Virus record (IMG/VR): IMGVR_UViG_3300003886_000014 | Coordinates: 1-41,676 of that record | From: a virus | DNA length: 41,676 bases | Strand: one strand, 5' to 3' | In this document: positions 23,332 through 32,160 of the stretch, piece after piece | Position numbering within the stretch: position 1 is the stretch's first letter | Layout of the letters: each line of letters starts with the position of its first letter | Notes under the pieces: generated by a model | Databases searched by the model: none | Told to the model about the DNA's origin: nothing | The model's input: only the letters and a program-made list of their open reading frames with translations | Program-made: the position numbers and the translations under genes

Positions 23332-23627
23332 TGCCAGACCTGATCTTCAACACCCGCGCTGAGTACGACGCCTTCGAGGCCAAGATGGCGGCGCGCGAGG
23401 GACTACCGAAACCTGGCCGCAACGCACTGACGGGCGAGATCGTCGACCCCGGTCGTAAGACCGGCAAGGGGTGGACGACGCGGGTAACCGATCCGTCGCT
23501 TGAGCGTGCCGGTACGCGGGTTTTAGCCAGGGTGCAAAGTTCGGTAGCCCTAGACCCCGTTGACGCTGCTAGGATCGAAACGCGGCGGGCCGAGAAGGCC
23601 AAGTTCGGCCCTTTGGACAAGAGGTGA
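23331..23627 (+). CDS. Hypothetical tail-region protein
   Basis: 98 residues from ATG 23331, chosen for the TGATG overlap with the previous stop. It begins with PDLIFNTRAEYDAFEAKMA, a helix, then a Gly/Lys/Pro loop and Arg/Glu-rich helices. No family is recognised. The opening resembles short proteins often paired with phage lectin-like genes, so it may accompany the preceding adhesin. Confidence 0.6.
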   Translation: MPDLIFNTRAEYDAFEAKMAAREGLPKPGRNALTGEIVDPGRKTGKGWTTRVTDPSLERAGTRVLARVQSSVALDPVDAARIETRRAEKAKFGPLDKR

Positions 23628-23633
23628 TCTGAC

Positions 23634-24224
23634 ATGTACGTAGAGCAAGAGTACGGCGTAGCGGCTACCCTACTGTTTCCGCTGATTGACCGAGGCACGT
23701 TGGACTTCGAAAAGACCCCTGTCACGTTCGCCGCCGGTGACACCCAAATCAGCAAGAACGAAGGGGCCTTCGCCAACGCCGGAAGCAGCCCTGTGCACGA
23801 GGGGAACGGCATGTACTCCCTGGCCCTGACCGCCACGGAGATGCAGGCGGCCAGGATCATGATCACCTGCGTAGATGCCACCGCCACCAAGCTGTGGGAG
23901 GACCAGGCGGTCATCATCCACACCTATGGAAACGCGTCCGCCCAGCATGCCTTCAACCGCAACAGCGGGGTCGTGCCCGCCGTTGACGTTACCCAGGTGA
24001 ACGGGTCCACCACCATAACCCTCCCCGGACAGGTGGCCCCTCCATTAGCCCCCACCCCCGCTCAACTGCTGGGCTGGCTGTACAAGGTATTCAGGAACCG
24101 CAAGACCCAGACCGCCACCCAGTGGAGCCTTATGGCCGACGATGAGACCACCGTGGACGCCAAGGCGGTCGTGTCGGATAACGGGTCGCTCGCTACCAAA
24201 GAGGAAGTTATCACGGGGCCTTAA
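23634..24224 (+). CDS. Tail-associated beta-domain protein A
   Basis: 196 residues from ATG 23634. Residues 20-97 form a beta domain marked by TPVTFAAGDTQISKN, a GMYSLALTATEM strand-helix and a VIIHTYGN end. The same pattern recurs in the gene at 24446, so the two are paralogous in part. The C-terminal part has a Pro-rich linker and a helix (LLGWLYKVFRN). Such domains are frequent among small structural proteins between tail tip genes of phages; the precise role is unknown. Confidence 0.65.
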   Translation: MYVEQEYGVAATLLFPLIDRGTLDFEKTPVTFAAGDTQISKNEGAFANAGSSPVHEGNGMYSLALTATEMQAARIMITCVDATATKLWEDQAVIIHTYGNASAQHAFNRNSGVVPAVDVTQVNGSTTITLPGQVAPPLAPTPAQLLGWLYKVFRNRKTQTATQWSLMADDETTVDAKAVVSDNGSLATKEEVITGP

Positions 24225-24237
24225 TTGAGGTAGAGAT

Positions 24238-24444
24238 ATGACGTTAGATACCGCCGAGAAAAGGTTCTCTATGCTAAGCATGGACGACGGGGCCAATACC
24301 CATCTGCTGTTCGAGGTTGATGGGTCGGTGGACGCTGACGACAGGCGTCACCTCTTGGGCACCTACAGCGGCATAGCGTTCGCGGCACCCGCACCTACAG
24401 TGCCGGTGAAGATGGCCTTCTATAGAAATATGGGGATGATCTGA
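24238..24444 (+). CDS. Small hypothetical protein between tail genes
   Basis: 68 residues from ATG 24238 with GAGG about 7 bases upstream. LDTAEKRFSMLSM, then a short Asp/Gly loop with VDADDRRHLLGTYSGIAF: this arrangement is common for short proteins next to phage tail tip or fibre genes, but no function is known to me. The leader contains CTTAATTGAGG, which resembles part of the dispersed palindrome but is too different to count. Confidence 0.6.
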   Translation: MTLDTAEKRFSMLSMDDGANTHLLFEVDGSVDADDRRHLLGTYSGIAFAAPAPTVPVKMAFYRNMGMI

Positions 24445-24445
24445 C

Positions 24446-25075
24446 ATGGACGGGGTACTCAAGCTCAGCACGGCGGTCACCATCAAACTGGGGCCGTTCC
24501 TTGACGACACCGACGGCAAGACCGCCGAGATCGCGCTGACCATAGCGCAGGCCGATGTGAGGTTATCCAAGAACGCCGGGGCCATGGCCCAGAAGGGCAG
24601 CATCACTGCCGCCACACACGACGCCCTGGGGATGTACGACTGCCCCCTGTCCACCGCTGACGTGGGGTCGCTGGGCATCCTTGGGGTCAACGTGGCTATG
24701 GCCGGCGCGCTGCCCATCAAGCAGACCTACATGATCATGGCCGCCGCGTCCTACGACGTTATGTACGGTGCCGGCGTGTGGTCTGTGAACCTGGCCTTCA
24801 ACATCGTGCCCAAGAAGAACACCGCACTGGCCAATTTTCCCTTTGTTATGTTTGACAGCACCACGGGCGATCCGAAGACGGGGCTGGTTGTCACCGCCAC
24901 CCGATCCATAGACGGCGGGGTGTTCGGGGCGGCGGCCAACGCCGTGGTGGAGGTGGCCAACGGTGCCTACAAGATAAGCCTGGCCGCGACCGACACCAAC
25001 GGCGACGTCATCATCCTGCGCTTCGCCGCGACGGGGGCCAAAGATCAATTAGTGAGTCTTATAACCCAGCCTTGA
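24446..25075 (+). CDS. Tail-associated beta-domain protein B (two modules)
   Basis: 209 residues from ATG 24446. Module 1 (about 5-95) repeats the pattern of the 23634 gene: a KLGPFLDDTDGKTAE strand pair, RLSKNAGAMAQKG, and a GMYDCPLSTADV strand-helix. Module 2 (about 128-209) is NFPFVMFDSTTGDPKTGL followed by GAYKISLAATDTNGDVI, a form seen in many phage baseplate-type proteins. It probably builds part of the tail tip or its fibres. It precedes the gpL gene. Confidence 0.65.
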   Translation: MDGVLKLSTAVTIKLGPFLDDTDGKTAEIALTIAQADVRLSKNAGAMAQKGSITAATHDALGMYDCPLSTADVGSLGILGVNVAMAGALPIKQTYMIMAAASYDVMYGAGVWSVNLAFNIVPKKNTALANFPFVMFDSTTGDPKTGLVVTATRSIDGGVFGAAANAVVEVANGAYKISLAATDTNGDVIILRFAATGAKDQLVSLITQP

Positions 25076-25085
25076 CGGGGATGCC

Positions 25086-25115
25086 TGTGACGTTAATTGC
25101 ACACCAAGGTACTAT
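25086..25115 (+). promoter_or_regulatory. Palindrome copy with possible -10 box upstream of gpL
   Basis: TGTGACGTTAATTGCACA (25086-25103) matches the 18-bp extended palindrome at 15 positions, the right half being perfect. It is followed by TACTAT (25110-25115), a -10-like box just before ATG 25119. If transcription starts here the mRNA would have almost no leader, so binding-site use is more likely than a promoter. Confidence 0.45.
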
Positions 25116-25118
25116 AGC

Positions 25119-25949
25119 ATGATCACCTCCTGGTCCTCAGGCGACAGGCACGCGTATGCTCCCCTTCCGGGGGCGGTGCGCGCGTGGGTGAACACGGGCC
25201 TGATCGGGGGACAAGCGTCCACGGGATTGAGGGTGACCCCCCCGGAGTCCAGGTTCCTCGATGAGGGGGTGCGGGTGGAGTTGTTCACGCTGGACACTAC
25301 TGGCATAGACCCGACAGCGGGTTCGGTGCAGTACTTTACGCCCAGCTTGGACAACTCCGGCAACATTGTATGGCAGGGCAGGACCTACAGTTCCGTACCC
25401 ATCGAGGCAAGCGGGTTCGAGCTAACGTCACAGGGGTCGCTGCCCCGGCCCAAGGTCAGGATAAGCAACGCCCATCTGGTGTTGCAGTCGGCCGTCAACA
25501 CGCTGGGCGACCTGGTCGGGGCCACGATTACCCGCACCAAGACTTACGAGAAGTACCTCGACGGCAAGCCCGCCGCCGACCCGAATATGCACTACCCCGT
25601 CGACGTGTTCCGGGTCGAGGAGAAGACCGCCCACAACAAGGTGTTCGTAGAGTGGACGCTGGCATCCGTGGTGGACCAGCAGGGCACCAAGCTGCCCCGT
25701 CGCCAGGTTCTAGCCAACGCCTGCGACCACATATACAGGCGGTACGACAGTCCCACCGGGCAGTTCGACTACGGCAAGGCCACCTGCCCCTACGTGGGAT
25801 CGGCGATCTTCGATGCCCAAGGCAACGTGGTGGCGGCCGCTGCCCTGGACAGGTGCGGCAAGCAGCGACGTGACTGCTCCTTCAGGTTCCCCGACGACCC
25901 GCTGCCCACCCATGCGTTCTTCGGGGCCGGCAGGCTAAGGAGGCAGTGA
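25119..25949 (+). CDS. Minor tail protein, lambda gpL-like (Fe-S binding)
   Basis: 276 residues from ATG 25119. The N-terminal two-thirds is beta-rich (hub protein fold) and residues 200-260 hold four Cys at 202, 223, 246 and 253 with spacing like the lambda gpL C-terminal domain, which binds an iron-sulfur cluster. gpL sits in the tail tip below gpM and contacts gpJ. The gene is followed by gpK-, gpI- and gpJ-like genes in the lambda order. Confidence 0.88.
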   Translation: MITSWSSGDRHAYAPLPGAVRAWVNTGLIGGQASTGLRVTPPESRFLDEGVRVELFTLDTTGIDPTAGSVQYFTPSLDNSGNIVWQGRTYSSVPIEASGFELTSQGSLPRPKVRISNAHLVLQSAVNTLGDLVGATITRTKTYEKYLDGKPAADPNMHYPVDVFRVEEKTAHNKVFVEWTLASVVDQQGTKLPRRQVLANACDHIYRRYDSPTGQFDYGKATCPYVGSAIFDAQGNVVAAAALDRCGKQRRDCSFRFPDDPLPTHAFFGAGRLRRQ

Positions 25950-26737
25950 TGAACCTGATGGCAGTGTGCACCGACGACCTCACCAACCCGTTTGGGCTGT
26001 CCGCCAGCAGCCTGCGGGTGATACTGGATCACACCCACAGCGAGAGCCCGAAGGAGTCGTGCGGCCTGATCGTGCGCAAACCCGATCTGTCCGGCAACAG
26101 GCTCATGTACGTACCCTGCGAGAACGTGGCCGCAGACCCTATCAATCACTTCGAGGTGGGCTCAAAGCTCATCGGCAGGTACATGGCCACTAATGCCCTG
26201 CGGGCGGTGGTGCACTCGCACCCCAACGCCGAGGGGCTGCTGCCGTTCGCGTCCAAGGCCGACATGGAGGGGCAGACCTCCTCGGGCGTGCCGTGGGCCG
26301 TGGTCCATCAGAACGGTGAGGGCGTGTGGTCCGGGCCGTGGTTCTGGGGCGACCAGCTCAGGGATGTACCCCTGATCGGCAGGCCGTTCGTGTCGGGCGT
26401 GTACGACTGTTACTCGCTGGTCAGGTCGTACTACCGATCCGAGCTGTCCATCGATATACCAGACGCCCCCAGGGAGCCGGTGTGGTGGGAAACGGACACC
26501 CCGAACTTTTTCACCGAGGGCTTCGAGGATGCGGGTTTCAAGAAGATCGGTATAGACGAGCTAGAGCCCGGCGACGGGGTGATAGGGTCGGTGGCTAGCG
26601 ACGGCAGGCCGAACCACTGCGGCATATACTTAGGCAACAACCTTCTGCTACACCACCTGTGGAACCGGGTGTCGCGCCGCGATCCCATGAGCAACTGGTC
26701 ACGGTACATCACCCACGCTCTGAGGTACGAGGGATGA
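25949..26737 (+). CDS. Tail tip protein, lambda gpK-like (JAMM + NlpC/P60)
   Basis: 262 residues from ATG 25949, 5 bases after AAGGAGG (GTG 25946 is an alternative). An N-terminal JAMM/MPN zinc-peptidase domain has Glu36, the HSHP motif with His89 and His91, and S102-x-x-D105. A C-terminal NlpC/P60 domain has catalytic Cys154 (VYDCYSLV) and His223 (PNHCGIY). The two-domain form is that of lambda gpK, needed for tail tip assembly and probably able to cut peptidoglycan. All catalytic residues are intact. Confidence 0.92.
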   Translation: MNLMAVCTDDLTNPFGLSASSLRVILDHTHSESPKESCGLIVRKPDLSGNRLMYVPCENVAADPINHFEVGSKLIGRYMATNALRAVVHSHPNAEGLLPFASKADMEGQTSSGVPWAVVHQNGEGVWSGPWFWGDQLRDVPLIGRPFVSGVYDCYSLVRSYYRSELSIDIPDAPREPVWWETDTPNFFTEGFEDAGFKKIGIDELEPGDGVIGSVASDGRPNHCGIYLGNNLLLHHLWNRVSRRDPMSNWSRYITHALRYEG

Positions 26738-27327
26738 TCCGAACAATTCACCTTCACGGATCGCTGGGCGATGAGTTCGTCGAAACGGTCAGTCTGGACG
26801 TCCGTGATGCGGCCGAGGCCGTACGCGCCCTGGCGGCCAACTTTCCAGGCTTTCTTGACTTCATAAGGGTCAGGGCCTGGCATGTGGTGTGCGGGTCCGA
26901 CCTGGGTACGGGTAAGTTCCTGAACAGAAATTCCCTGCTGGTCGGCCTCGGTGACAACGACCTGCACTTTGTGCCCGTGGTGTCTGGCAGCGGCGGAGGT
27001 GGGGGCACCAGCAGTAAGGGCATCGGGACCATCATCCTGGGCGTGGTGCTCGTGGTGGTCGGCCTCGCTACCGGCACGCCGGTGTTAGCCCTAGCAGGGC
27101 TTGGGATGCTGGCGTCTGGGGCTGCGGCGTTACTGGCCTCCACGCCCAACCTGTCGTCTGATGCCCTGCAGTCGAGGGAGGACGCTGACCAGCGCCCCAG
27201 CTTCCTGTACAACGGGGCCACAAACACCATAGAGCAGGGCGGCCCCGTGCCCGTGGTCTACGGCAAGATAAGGACCGGCGCGGTCATGGTGTCCGCAGGG
27301 GTGGCGGTTGAGCAGCTAGGGTCATGA
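26734..27327 (+). CDS. Tail tip assembly protein, lambda gpI-like
   Basis: 197 residues from ATG 26734 (ATGA overlap). The first 85 residues are an alpha/beta domain with the gpI opening (IRTIHLHGSLGDEF). A Gly/Ser linker and two strongly hydrophobic helices follow (about 97-133), then the conserved DQRPSFLYNGATN and GGPVPVVYGKIRTG segments near the C-terminus. In lambda gpI acts with gpJ, gpK and gpL at tail initiation. Confidence 0.88.
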   Translation: MIRTIHLHGSLGDEFVETVSLDVRDAAEAVRALAANFPGFLDFIRVRAWHVVCGSDLGTGKFLNRNSLLVGLGDNDLHFVPVVSGSGGGGGTSSKGIGTIILGVVLVVVGLATGTPVLALAGLGMLASGAAALLASTPNLSSDALQSREDADQRPSFLYNGATNTIEQGGPVPVVYGKIRTGAVMVSAGVAVEQLGS

Positions 27328-30300
27328 CGAGGTTGATCAAACTCAGCGACCTGCGAGGAGCAGGCGGTGGGGGAGGGGGTGGGTGCTTTTCACCTGGCAC
27401 GTTAGTGCTAACGCCCACCGGACAAGCCCCCATAGAGCGTGTCTCGGTGGGGGATACGGTCATGGCGTTTGACATGGCCGGCGCGGTTCACGAGGCGGAG
27501 GTCAACGAGGTCTTCGAGCATGAGGATAACCCCCTGTTCAGGGTTCTTCTGGAGGACGGGTCCGCAATTAATTGCACACCGAACCATTGGTTCCTACGCA
27601 CCGACAACTCGTTTGGTGAGATCGGAGATTTTGAGGTGGGCCACTGCTTGGTCACTGAGGAGGGTCATCAGCTCAAGATCGTGGGTGTAGAGACGCTCGA
27701 TCACGGGATCGTCTACAACCTGTCGGTAGCTCGCCACAAGACCTTCATAGCCGACGGGCTGAGAGTACATAACAAGGGCGGCGGCAAAGGGGGTGCTGGC
27801 GGCACCACCTTTACCCCCCAGGAGGACCCGAACACGCTGCAGGCCAAGAACGTCGCCCGCGTGGTCGATCTTATCAGCGAAGGGGAGATCGTCGGGCTGG
27901 AGAATAACCTCAAGGACGTGTTCCTGGACAACACCCCGATCCAGAATGCCGACGGCAGCCTCAACTTCAGCGGGGTCGTGGTGCAGGAGCGCAGGGGCCT
28001 GCCCGACCAGGACCCTCTGATCGGTTTCGACGAGGTTGAGACAGAGGTCAACGTTAACGTCAAGGTGCAGAATATCGCCCCCGTTGTGCGCACCATCAGT
28101 GACCCCACGCTGGACGCCTTGCGTGTCAAGATACAGCTGTCGTCTCTGATCAAGCAGGAGACCGACGGTGACCTGCGCGGCACCAGCGTGATGTTTCGCA
28201 TAGAGGTGCGGCCCAACGGGGGGGCCTACGCGGTGCCCGTCGGATACTCCGGTGACATCACCATCCAGGGCAAGACCACCAGCACCTACCAACGGGCCTT
28301 CCGTGTCAGGTTACCTGTAGGGGGTGCTCCGTGGAACGTCAAGGTCACCCGGATCACACAGGACAACGAGGGCGACAGCACGGTCCGAGACGAGATATTC
28401 TGGACTTCCTACACGGAGATCATAGAAGAGCGCGTGATGTACATGGACAGCGCGGTGATCGGCATTGAGATCGACGCCCAGCAGTTCGGCAACCAGGCCC
28501 CCCAACGGTCCTACCTCATCAAGGGCCGCATCATACAGGTGCCCTCTAACTACGACCCCGCGACCCGCGTCTACACGGGCGTCTGGGACGGCACCTTCAA
28601 GCTGGCCTGGACAGACAACCCGGCCTGGTGCGTCTACGACATGGTCACTAACACACGTTACGGGCTGGGCCGCGATGTGCCCCCGGCGTTCGCCGACAAG
28701 TGGGCCATGTACACTATCGGGCAGTATTGCGATGCATTGGTCGATGATGGGGCAGGCGGCACCGAGCCGCGCTTCACGATGAACGCCGTGATACAGACGC
28801 GCGAGGAGGCGTTCAACCTGCTGGCCATCATGGCGTCGGTGTTCCGGGGCAACCTGTTCTGGGCGTCCGGGGCAGTGACCGCCATACAGGATAGCCCGAC
28901 GGACGTGACGCGGGTGGTATCGCAAGCCAACGTCGTGGACGGCCTTTTCGACTACAAGGGCTCCCCCCTGCGGGCCAGGCACTCGGTGGTGCGGGTGTCG
29001 TGGAACAACCCGGCCCTGAACTATGGTCCTGACATAGAGATGGTCGAGGACCCGGTGACCATGGAGCGGTTCGGCATACGGGATGTGGACCTGGCGGCCT
29101 TCGGCACCACCAGCAGGGGGCAGGCCCACCGCTTCGGCAAGTGGCTGCTGGACACGGAGAGATATGGCGCGGCCATAGTGACCTACCGGCCCAAGGCCGA
29201 CCACGAGGACGCCATGCCAGGCGAGGTGGTGGCGATCAACGACCCGACCGTGGCCGGGGTCAGCAATGGCGGGCGCATCGTGTCGGCCACCACGACAGTC
29301 CTGACCGTAGACCGGTCCATCACCCTTACCGCAGGTGAGACCTACACCGTGTCAGTGGTATTACCCGACGGCAGCGTCGAGTCCCAGGTGCTGACCAACG
29401 CCCCCGGCTCGTACACCGCGTTGACCCTCACAGCCGCCCTCACTACGTCCCCGTCCAAGGAGGCGATGTGGGTGTTATCCGCTACCAACGTCGTGACCAC
29501 CAAGTGGCGCATCGTGGCAAACTCCGAGGGTGAGGATGGGCTGCGCCAGATCACCGCCGTGCTGTACGACGCTTCCAAATACGCACGGATAGAATCCAAC
29601 CTGTCGTTCGAGACTGTGGCCACGTCGATCCTGCCCTCGGGCACACTAGCCAAGATCACCAATCTGAAGTTCGAGGAACACCTGTATCAGGAGGGCCAGC
29701 AGTTGCTGCCAGGCGGCATCCTGACGTGGACCCCCGCCGATGACATCAGGGTCCAGCGTTATGTGGTCGAAAAAAGGATAACATCCTACGATAGCGAATG
29801 GGAGACCGTGGGAGAGACCCGCACGTCTGACCTAGCGTTTAAGCCTTTGCTTGAGGGTGAGAGTTATAGGTTCAGGGTGAAGCCGGCTGGTTTCGGTAAG
29901 GGCCTGTACGTGGAGACCCTGGACTTCACCATACTAGGTTTAACCGCCAGGCCCGCCGATGTGCTGGACTTCACCATGTCGTCCATAGATAACGTGGCGT
30001 ACTTCAGATGGACGGCCAACACCGAGCTGGACCTGTCCCACTATGAAATCAGGTTCTCTGGAGTCATGTCGGGGGCCACATGGGGGGCCAGCGTGCCCGT
30101 GTTAGCCCATGTGATGAGCGCCTCCGCCTCATTCCCCCTTCAGATCGGCACATACCTGATAAAAGCGGTAGACACAAGCGGGCTTAAAAGCGCGAATGCC
30201 ACTCTGATCACAGCGACTACCATGCAGCTGGTGGGCCTCAATGTGGTATCGGTTATCACCGAAGACCCGCTATTCTCGGGAAGCAAGGCAGATGTCGAGG

Positions 30301-30932
30301 TGGTGAGCGGCTTCTTGGTGCTGGTCGTCAACAAGCTCACAGGGGTGTATAATTTTACCAACACCTTTAACCTGGGGGAGGTACAGACCTCAAGGGTCGC
30401 CCCCTCGGTGAAGGTGTCAGGGGCCGATGGTGGTAACCTCGTGTCTAGTTGGCCTCTGATATCCCTGTTATCCAGCCTCTCTGGGACAGACCCGGATGAG
30501 TACAGTATCCTATTGGAGATCAGAACTACCCAGACCGACCCTACCGGGTCTCCGGTATGGACCGCGTGGGGGGAATTACTGGCGGGTGATTACATGTTCT
30601 GGGGAGCCCAGTTCCGCGTAACCCTCAACACCCAAAGAGCGGATGTCACGCCCCAGGTGGAGCAACTTCGCATCACAATAGATATGCCGGACCGGCTGGC
30701 CTCAGCCAATAATGTGACGGCGGCGTCGGGCGGCACCGCCGTGAGCTACAGCCCCGCGTTCCGAGCGACCCCGGCGCTGGTGGTAACGCCCATGACTTTG
30801 GATGAGCAGGAGTACTTCACGATTACCCTTCACACCAAGACGGGGTTTACGATACAATTCTTCAACGCTCTGGATGTGGGCATAGCCAAGAACTTCAGTT
30901 GGCTCTCGAAAGGTTACGGGGTAGGCGGGTGA
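27324..30932 (+). CDS. Tail tip/host specificity protein, lambda gpJ-like, with Hint domain
   Basis: 1202 residues from ATG 27324 (ATGA overlap). After a 20-residue start ending in seven Gly comes a Hint domain (21-150), then KGGGKGG and the gpJ body: a region with VDLISEGEIVGL (about 190), hub domains (to about 640), and fibronectin-III-like beta modules (about 780-960). A C-terminal beta domain follows. gpJ forms the central tip that contacts the receptor and opens the tail. A perfect dispersed palindrome codes residues 81-84 (AINC) inside the Hint domain. Confidence 0.92.
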   Translation: MTRLIKLSDLRGAGGGGGGGCFSPGTLVLTPTGQAPIERVSVGDTVMAFDMAGAVHEAEVNEVFEHEDNPLFRVLLEDGSAINCTPNHWFLRTDNSFGEIGDFEVGHCLVTEEGHQLKIVGVETLDHGIVYNLSVARHKTFIADGLRVHNKGGGKGGAGGTTFTPQEDPNTLQAKNVARVVDLISEGEIVGLENNLKDVFLDNTPIQNADGSLNFSGVVVQERRGLPDQDPLIGFDEVETEVNVNVKVQNIAPVVRTISDPTLDALRVKIQLSSLIKQETDGDLRGTSVMFRIEVRPNGGAYAVPVGYSGDITIQGKTTSTYQRAFRVRLPVGGAPWNVKVTRITQDNEGDSTVRDEIFWTSYTEIIEERVMYMDSAVIGIEIDAQQFGNQAPQRSYLIKGRIIQVPSNYDPATRVYTGVWDGTFKLAWTDNPAWCVYDMVTNTRYGLGRDVPPAFADKWAMYTIGQYCDALVDDGAGGTEPRFTMNAVIQTREEAFNLLAIMASVFRGNLFWASGAVTAIQDSPTDVTRVVSQANVVDGLFDYKGSPLRARHSVVRVSWNNPALNYGPDIEMVEDPVTMERFGIRDVDLAAFGTTSRGQAHRFGKWLLDTERYGAAIVTYRPKADHEDAMPGEVVAINDPTVAGVSNGGRIVSATTTVLTVDRSITLTAGETYTVSVVLPDGSVESQVLTNAPGSYTALTLTAALTTSPSKEAMWVLSATNVVTTKWRIVANSEGEDGLRQITAVLYDASKYARIESNLSFETVATSILPSGTLAKITNLKFEEHLYQEGQQLLPGGILTWTPADDIRVQRYVVEKRITSYDSEWETVGETRTSDLAFKPLLEGESYRFRVKPAGFGKGLYVETLDFTILGLTARPADVLDFTMSSIDNVAYFRWTANTELDLSHYEIRFSGVMSGATWGASVPVLAHVMSASASFPLQIGTYLIKAVDTSGLKSANATLITATTMQLVGLNVVSVITEDPLFSGSKADVEVVSGFLVLVVNKLTGVYNFTNTFNLGEVQTSRVAPSVKVSGADGGNLVSSWPLISLLSSLSGTDPDEYSILLEIRTTQTDPTGSPVWTAWGELLAGDYMFWGAQFRVTLNTQRADVTPQVEQLRITIDMPDRLASANNVTAASGGTAVSYSPAFRATPALVVTPMTLDEQEYFTITLHTKTGFTIQFFNALDVGIAKNFSWLSKGYGVGG
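27384..27773 (+). other. Hint (bacterial intein-like) domain in gpJ
   Basis: 130 residues from Cys21 to Asn150. Block A is CFSPGTLVLTPTG, block B T85-P-N-H88, block F VYNLSVARHKTFIADGL, and block G VHN. All autoprocessing residues are present, but the following residue is Lys, not Cys/Ser/Thr, so canonical splicing is not expected. It is inserted within a poly-Gly run (GGGGGGG before, KGGGKGG after), as in A-type bacterial intein-like domains. Confidence 0.88.
27564..27575. repeat. Dispersed palindrome GCAATTAATTGC, perfect copy 3
   Basis: A perfect copy with right flank ACACC, inside the Hint domain of gpJ. The reading frame differs from the polymerase copy (Ala-Ile-Asn-Cys), so shared protein sequence does not explain the DNA identity. 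Confidence 0.85.
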
Positions 30933-30945
30933 CAGAGGTGAAAAA

Positions 30946-32130
30946 ATGAGCCAAGTAACTACCAACTCAATCGTCGACCAGAGCGGGGCGTCGTTCTTGA
31001 CGGACATATCGACCCACCTGAAGGCCCTGGCGTCGTCCTCCAAGGGGATAAGTGCGCCGGGCAGCATCGAGGCCGGTATGTTCTGGGTGGACGACAGCGT
31101 GAGCCCGTGGAAATACTACATGTACGATGGGGACACTAGCATCCTGGTCGGCACGTTCGACCCCACTTCCAACACCTTCAGCTTGGCGGTGGCACAGGGG
31201 GGTACGGGAGCCGCTACAGCCTCCGCCGCGAGGACAAACCTGGGCCTGGTGATAGGCACCGACGTCCAGGCCGACCTCGCCATCCCTTCCCAAGCAGAGG
31301 CAGAGGCGGGCACGGCGACCAACGAGCGGGTGTGGACTGCCGTGCGGGTCAAGCAGGCTATCGCAGCGTTAGCCAATACCGGGCTGCCTCGTTCCTACCT
31401 GGCCGGCCTGGCACTTTCGAACAATGCGACCGACGCCGTCAACGACATCGACATCACTGCCGGCACAGCTAGGAACGCCGGTAACGATGGGGACCTGACG
31501 CTCGCAGCAGCGGTCGGCAAGAGGATAGATGCCTCATGGGCCAGCGGTGGTACACCCGGCACCCCCACGGGCGGGTTGTCTTCCTCGTTGACCCTCGCCA
31601 ACGACACCTGGTATCACACTCACCTGATCCGGGTTTCTGGTACGGTCGGGGTCGGCTTAGATACCAGCGTTACCGCCGCCAATCTGATTGCAGATCACGG
31701 TGCGACAAAATATCGGCGCATCGGCTCGGTCAGACGAGCAACGGCAACCAACCTGACATTCATTCAGAATGGAGACACCTTCTATTGGAAGGGGCAGCCC
31801 CCCCAGGACATCAACGCCAATACCTCGCTTACGCGCGCAAACGTAACCCTCACTGTTCCGCCATTGGTAGTCGAGGCAATTGTATCGGCACACTTCGATG
31901 GGGTCTCAGGCGGCTCGGTAGTTCATGTTTGGAGCCCAGATGCGGATAATTACACGATTGTGGGTGGTAACGGGGTGGCGTTCCACGGGGGTATAGGAAG
32001 CGTCACTGCTTCGATGGGCCGCGTGCTTACCAGTTCAAGCGGACAGGTTTCTTGGAAATCAAACATTGGCGCGCGCCCCTTTGATCTTGCCACGCTAGGT
32101 TATGTTGACCGGCGTGGTAGGGACGATTGA
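30946..32130 (+). CDS. Tail fibre / receptor-binding protein
   Basis: 394 residues from ATG 30946 with GAGGTGA upstream. Residues 1-80 are an N-terminal virion-attachment part with a FWVDDSVSPWKYY segment. GGTGAATASAARTNLGL (about 85-101) is a hallmark of phage tail fibres, followed by a collagen-like or beta-helical body. The last 230 residues are a beta-rich tip domain. From about 31600 on the bases are clearly more AT-rich than in neighbours, suggesting that the tip was exchanged horizontally. It probably determines host range with gpJ. Confidence 0.78.
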   Translation: MSQVTTNSIVDQSGASFLTDISTHLKALASSSKGISAPGSIEAGMFWVDDSVSPWKYYMYDGDTSILVGTFDPTSNTFSLAVAQGGTGAATASAARTNLGLVIGTDVQADLAIPSQAEAEAGTATNERVWTAVRVKQAIAALANTGLPRSYLAGLALSNNATDAVNDIDITAGTARNAGNDGDLTLAAAVGKRIDASWASGGTPGTPTGGLSSSLTLANDTWYHTHLIRVSGTVGVGLDTSVTAANLIADHGATKYRRIGSVRRATATNLTFIQNGDTFYWKGQPPQDINANTSLTRANVTLTVPPLVVEAIVSAHFDGVSGGSVVHVWSPDADNYTIVGGNGVAFHGGIGSVTASMGRVLTSSSGQVSWKSNIGARPFDLATLGYVDRRGRDD

Positions 32131-32160
32131 TGAATGGCAAGGTTAGATACGGAGAGGACT

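Noticed and set aside
24219-24230. CTTAATTGAGG before the 24238 gene as another palindrome copy
   Set aside because: Only TTAATTG matches the core; it includes the TAA stop and a GAGG ribosome binding site that account for it.
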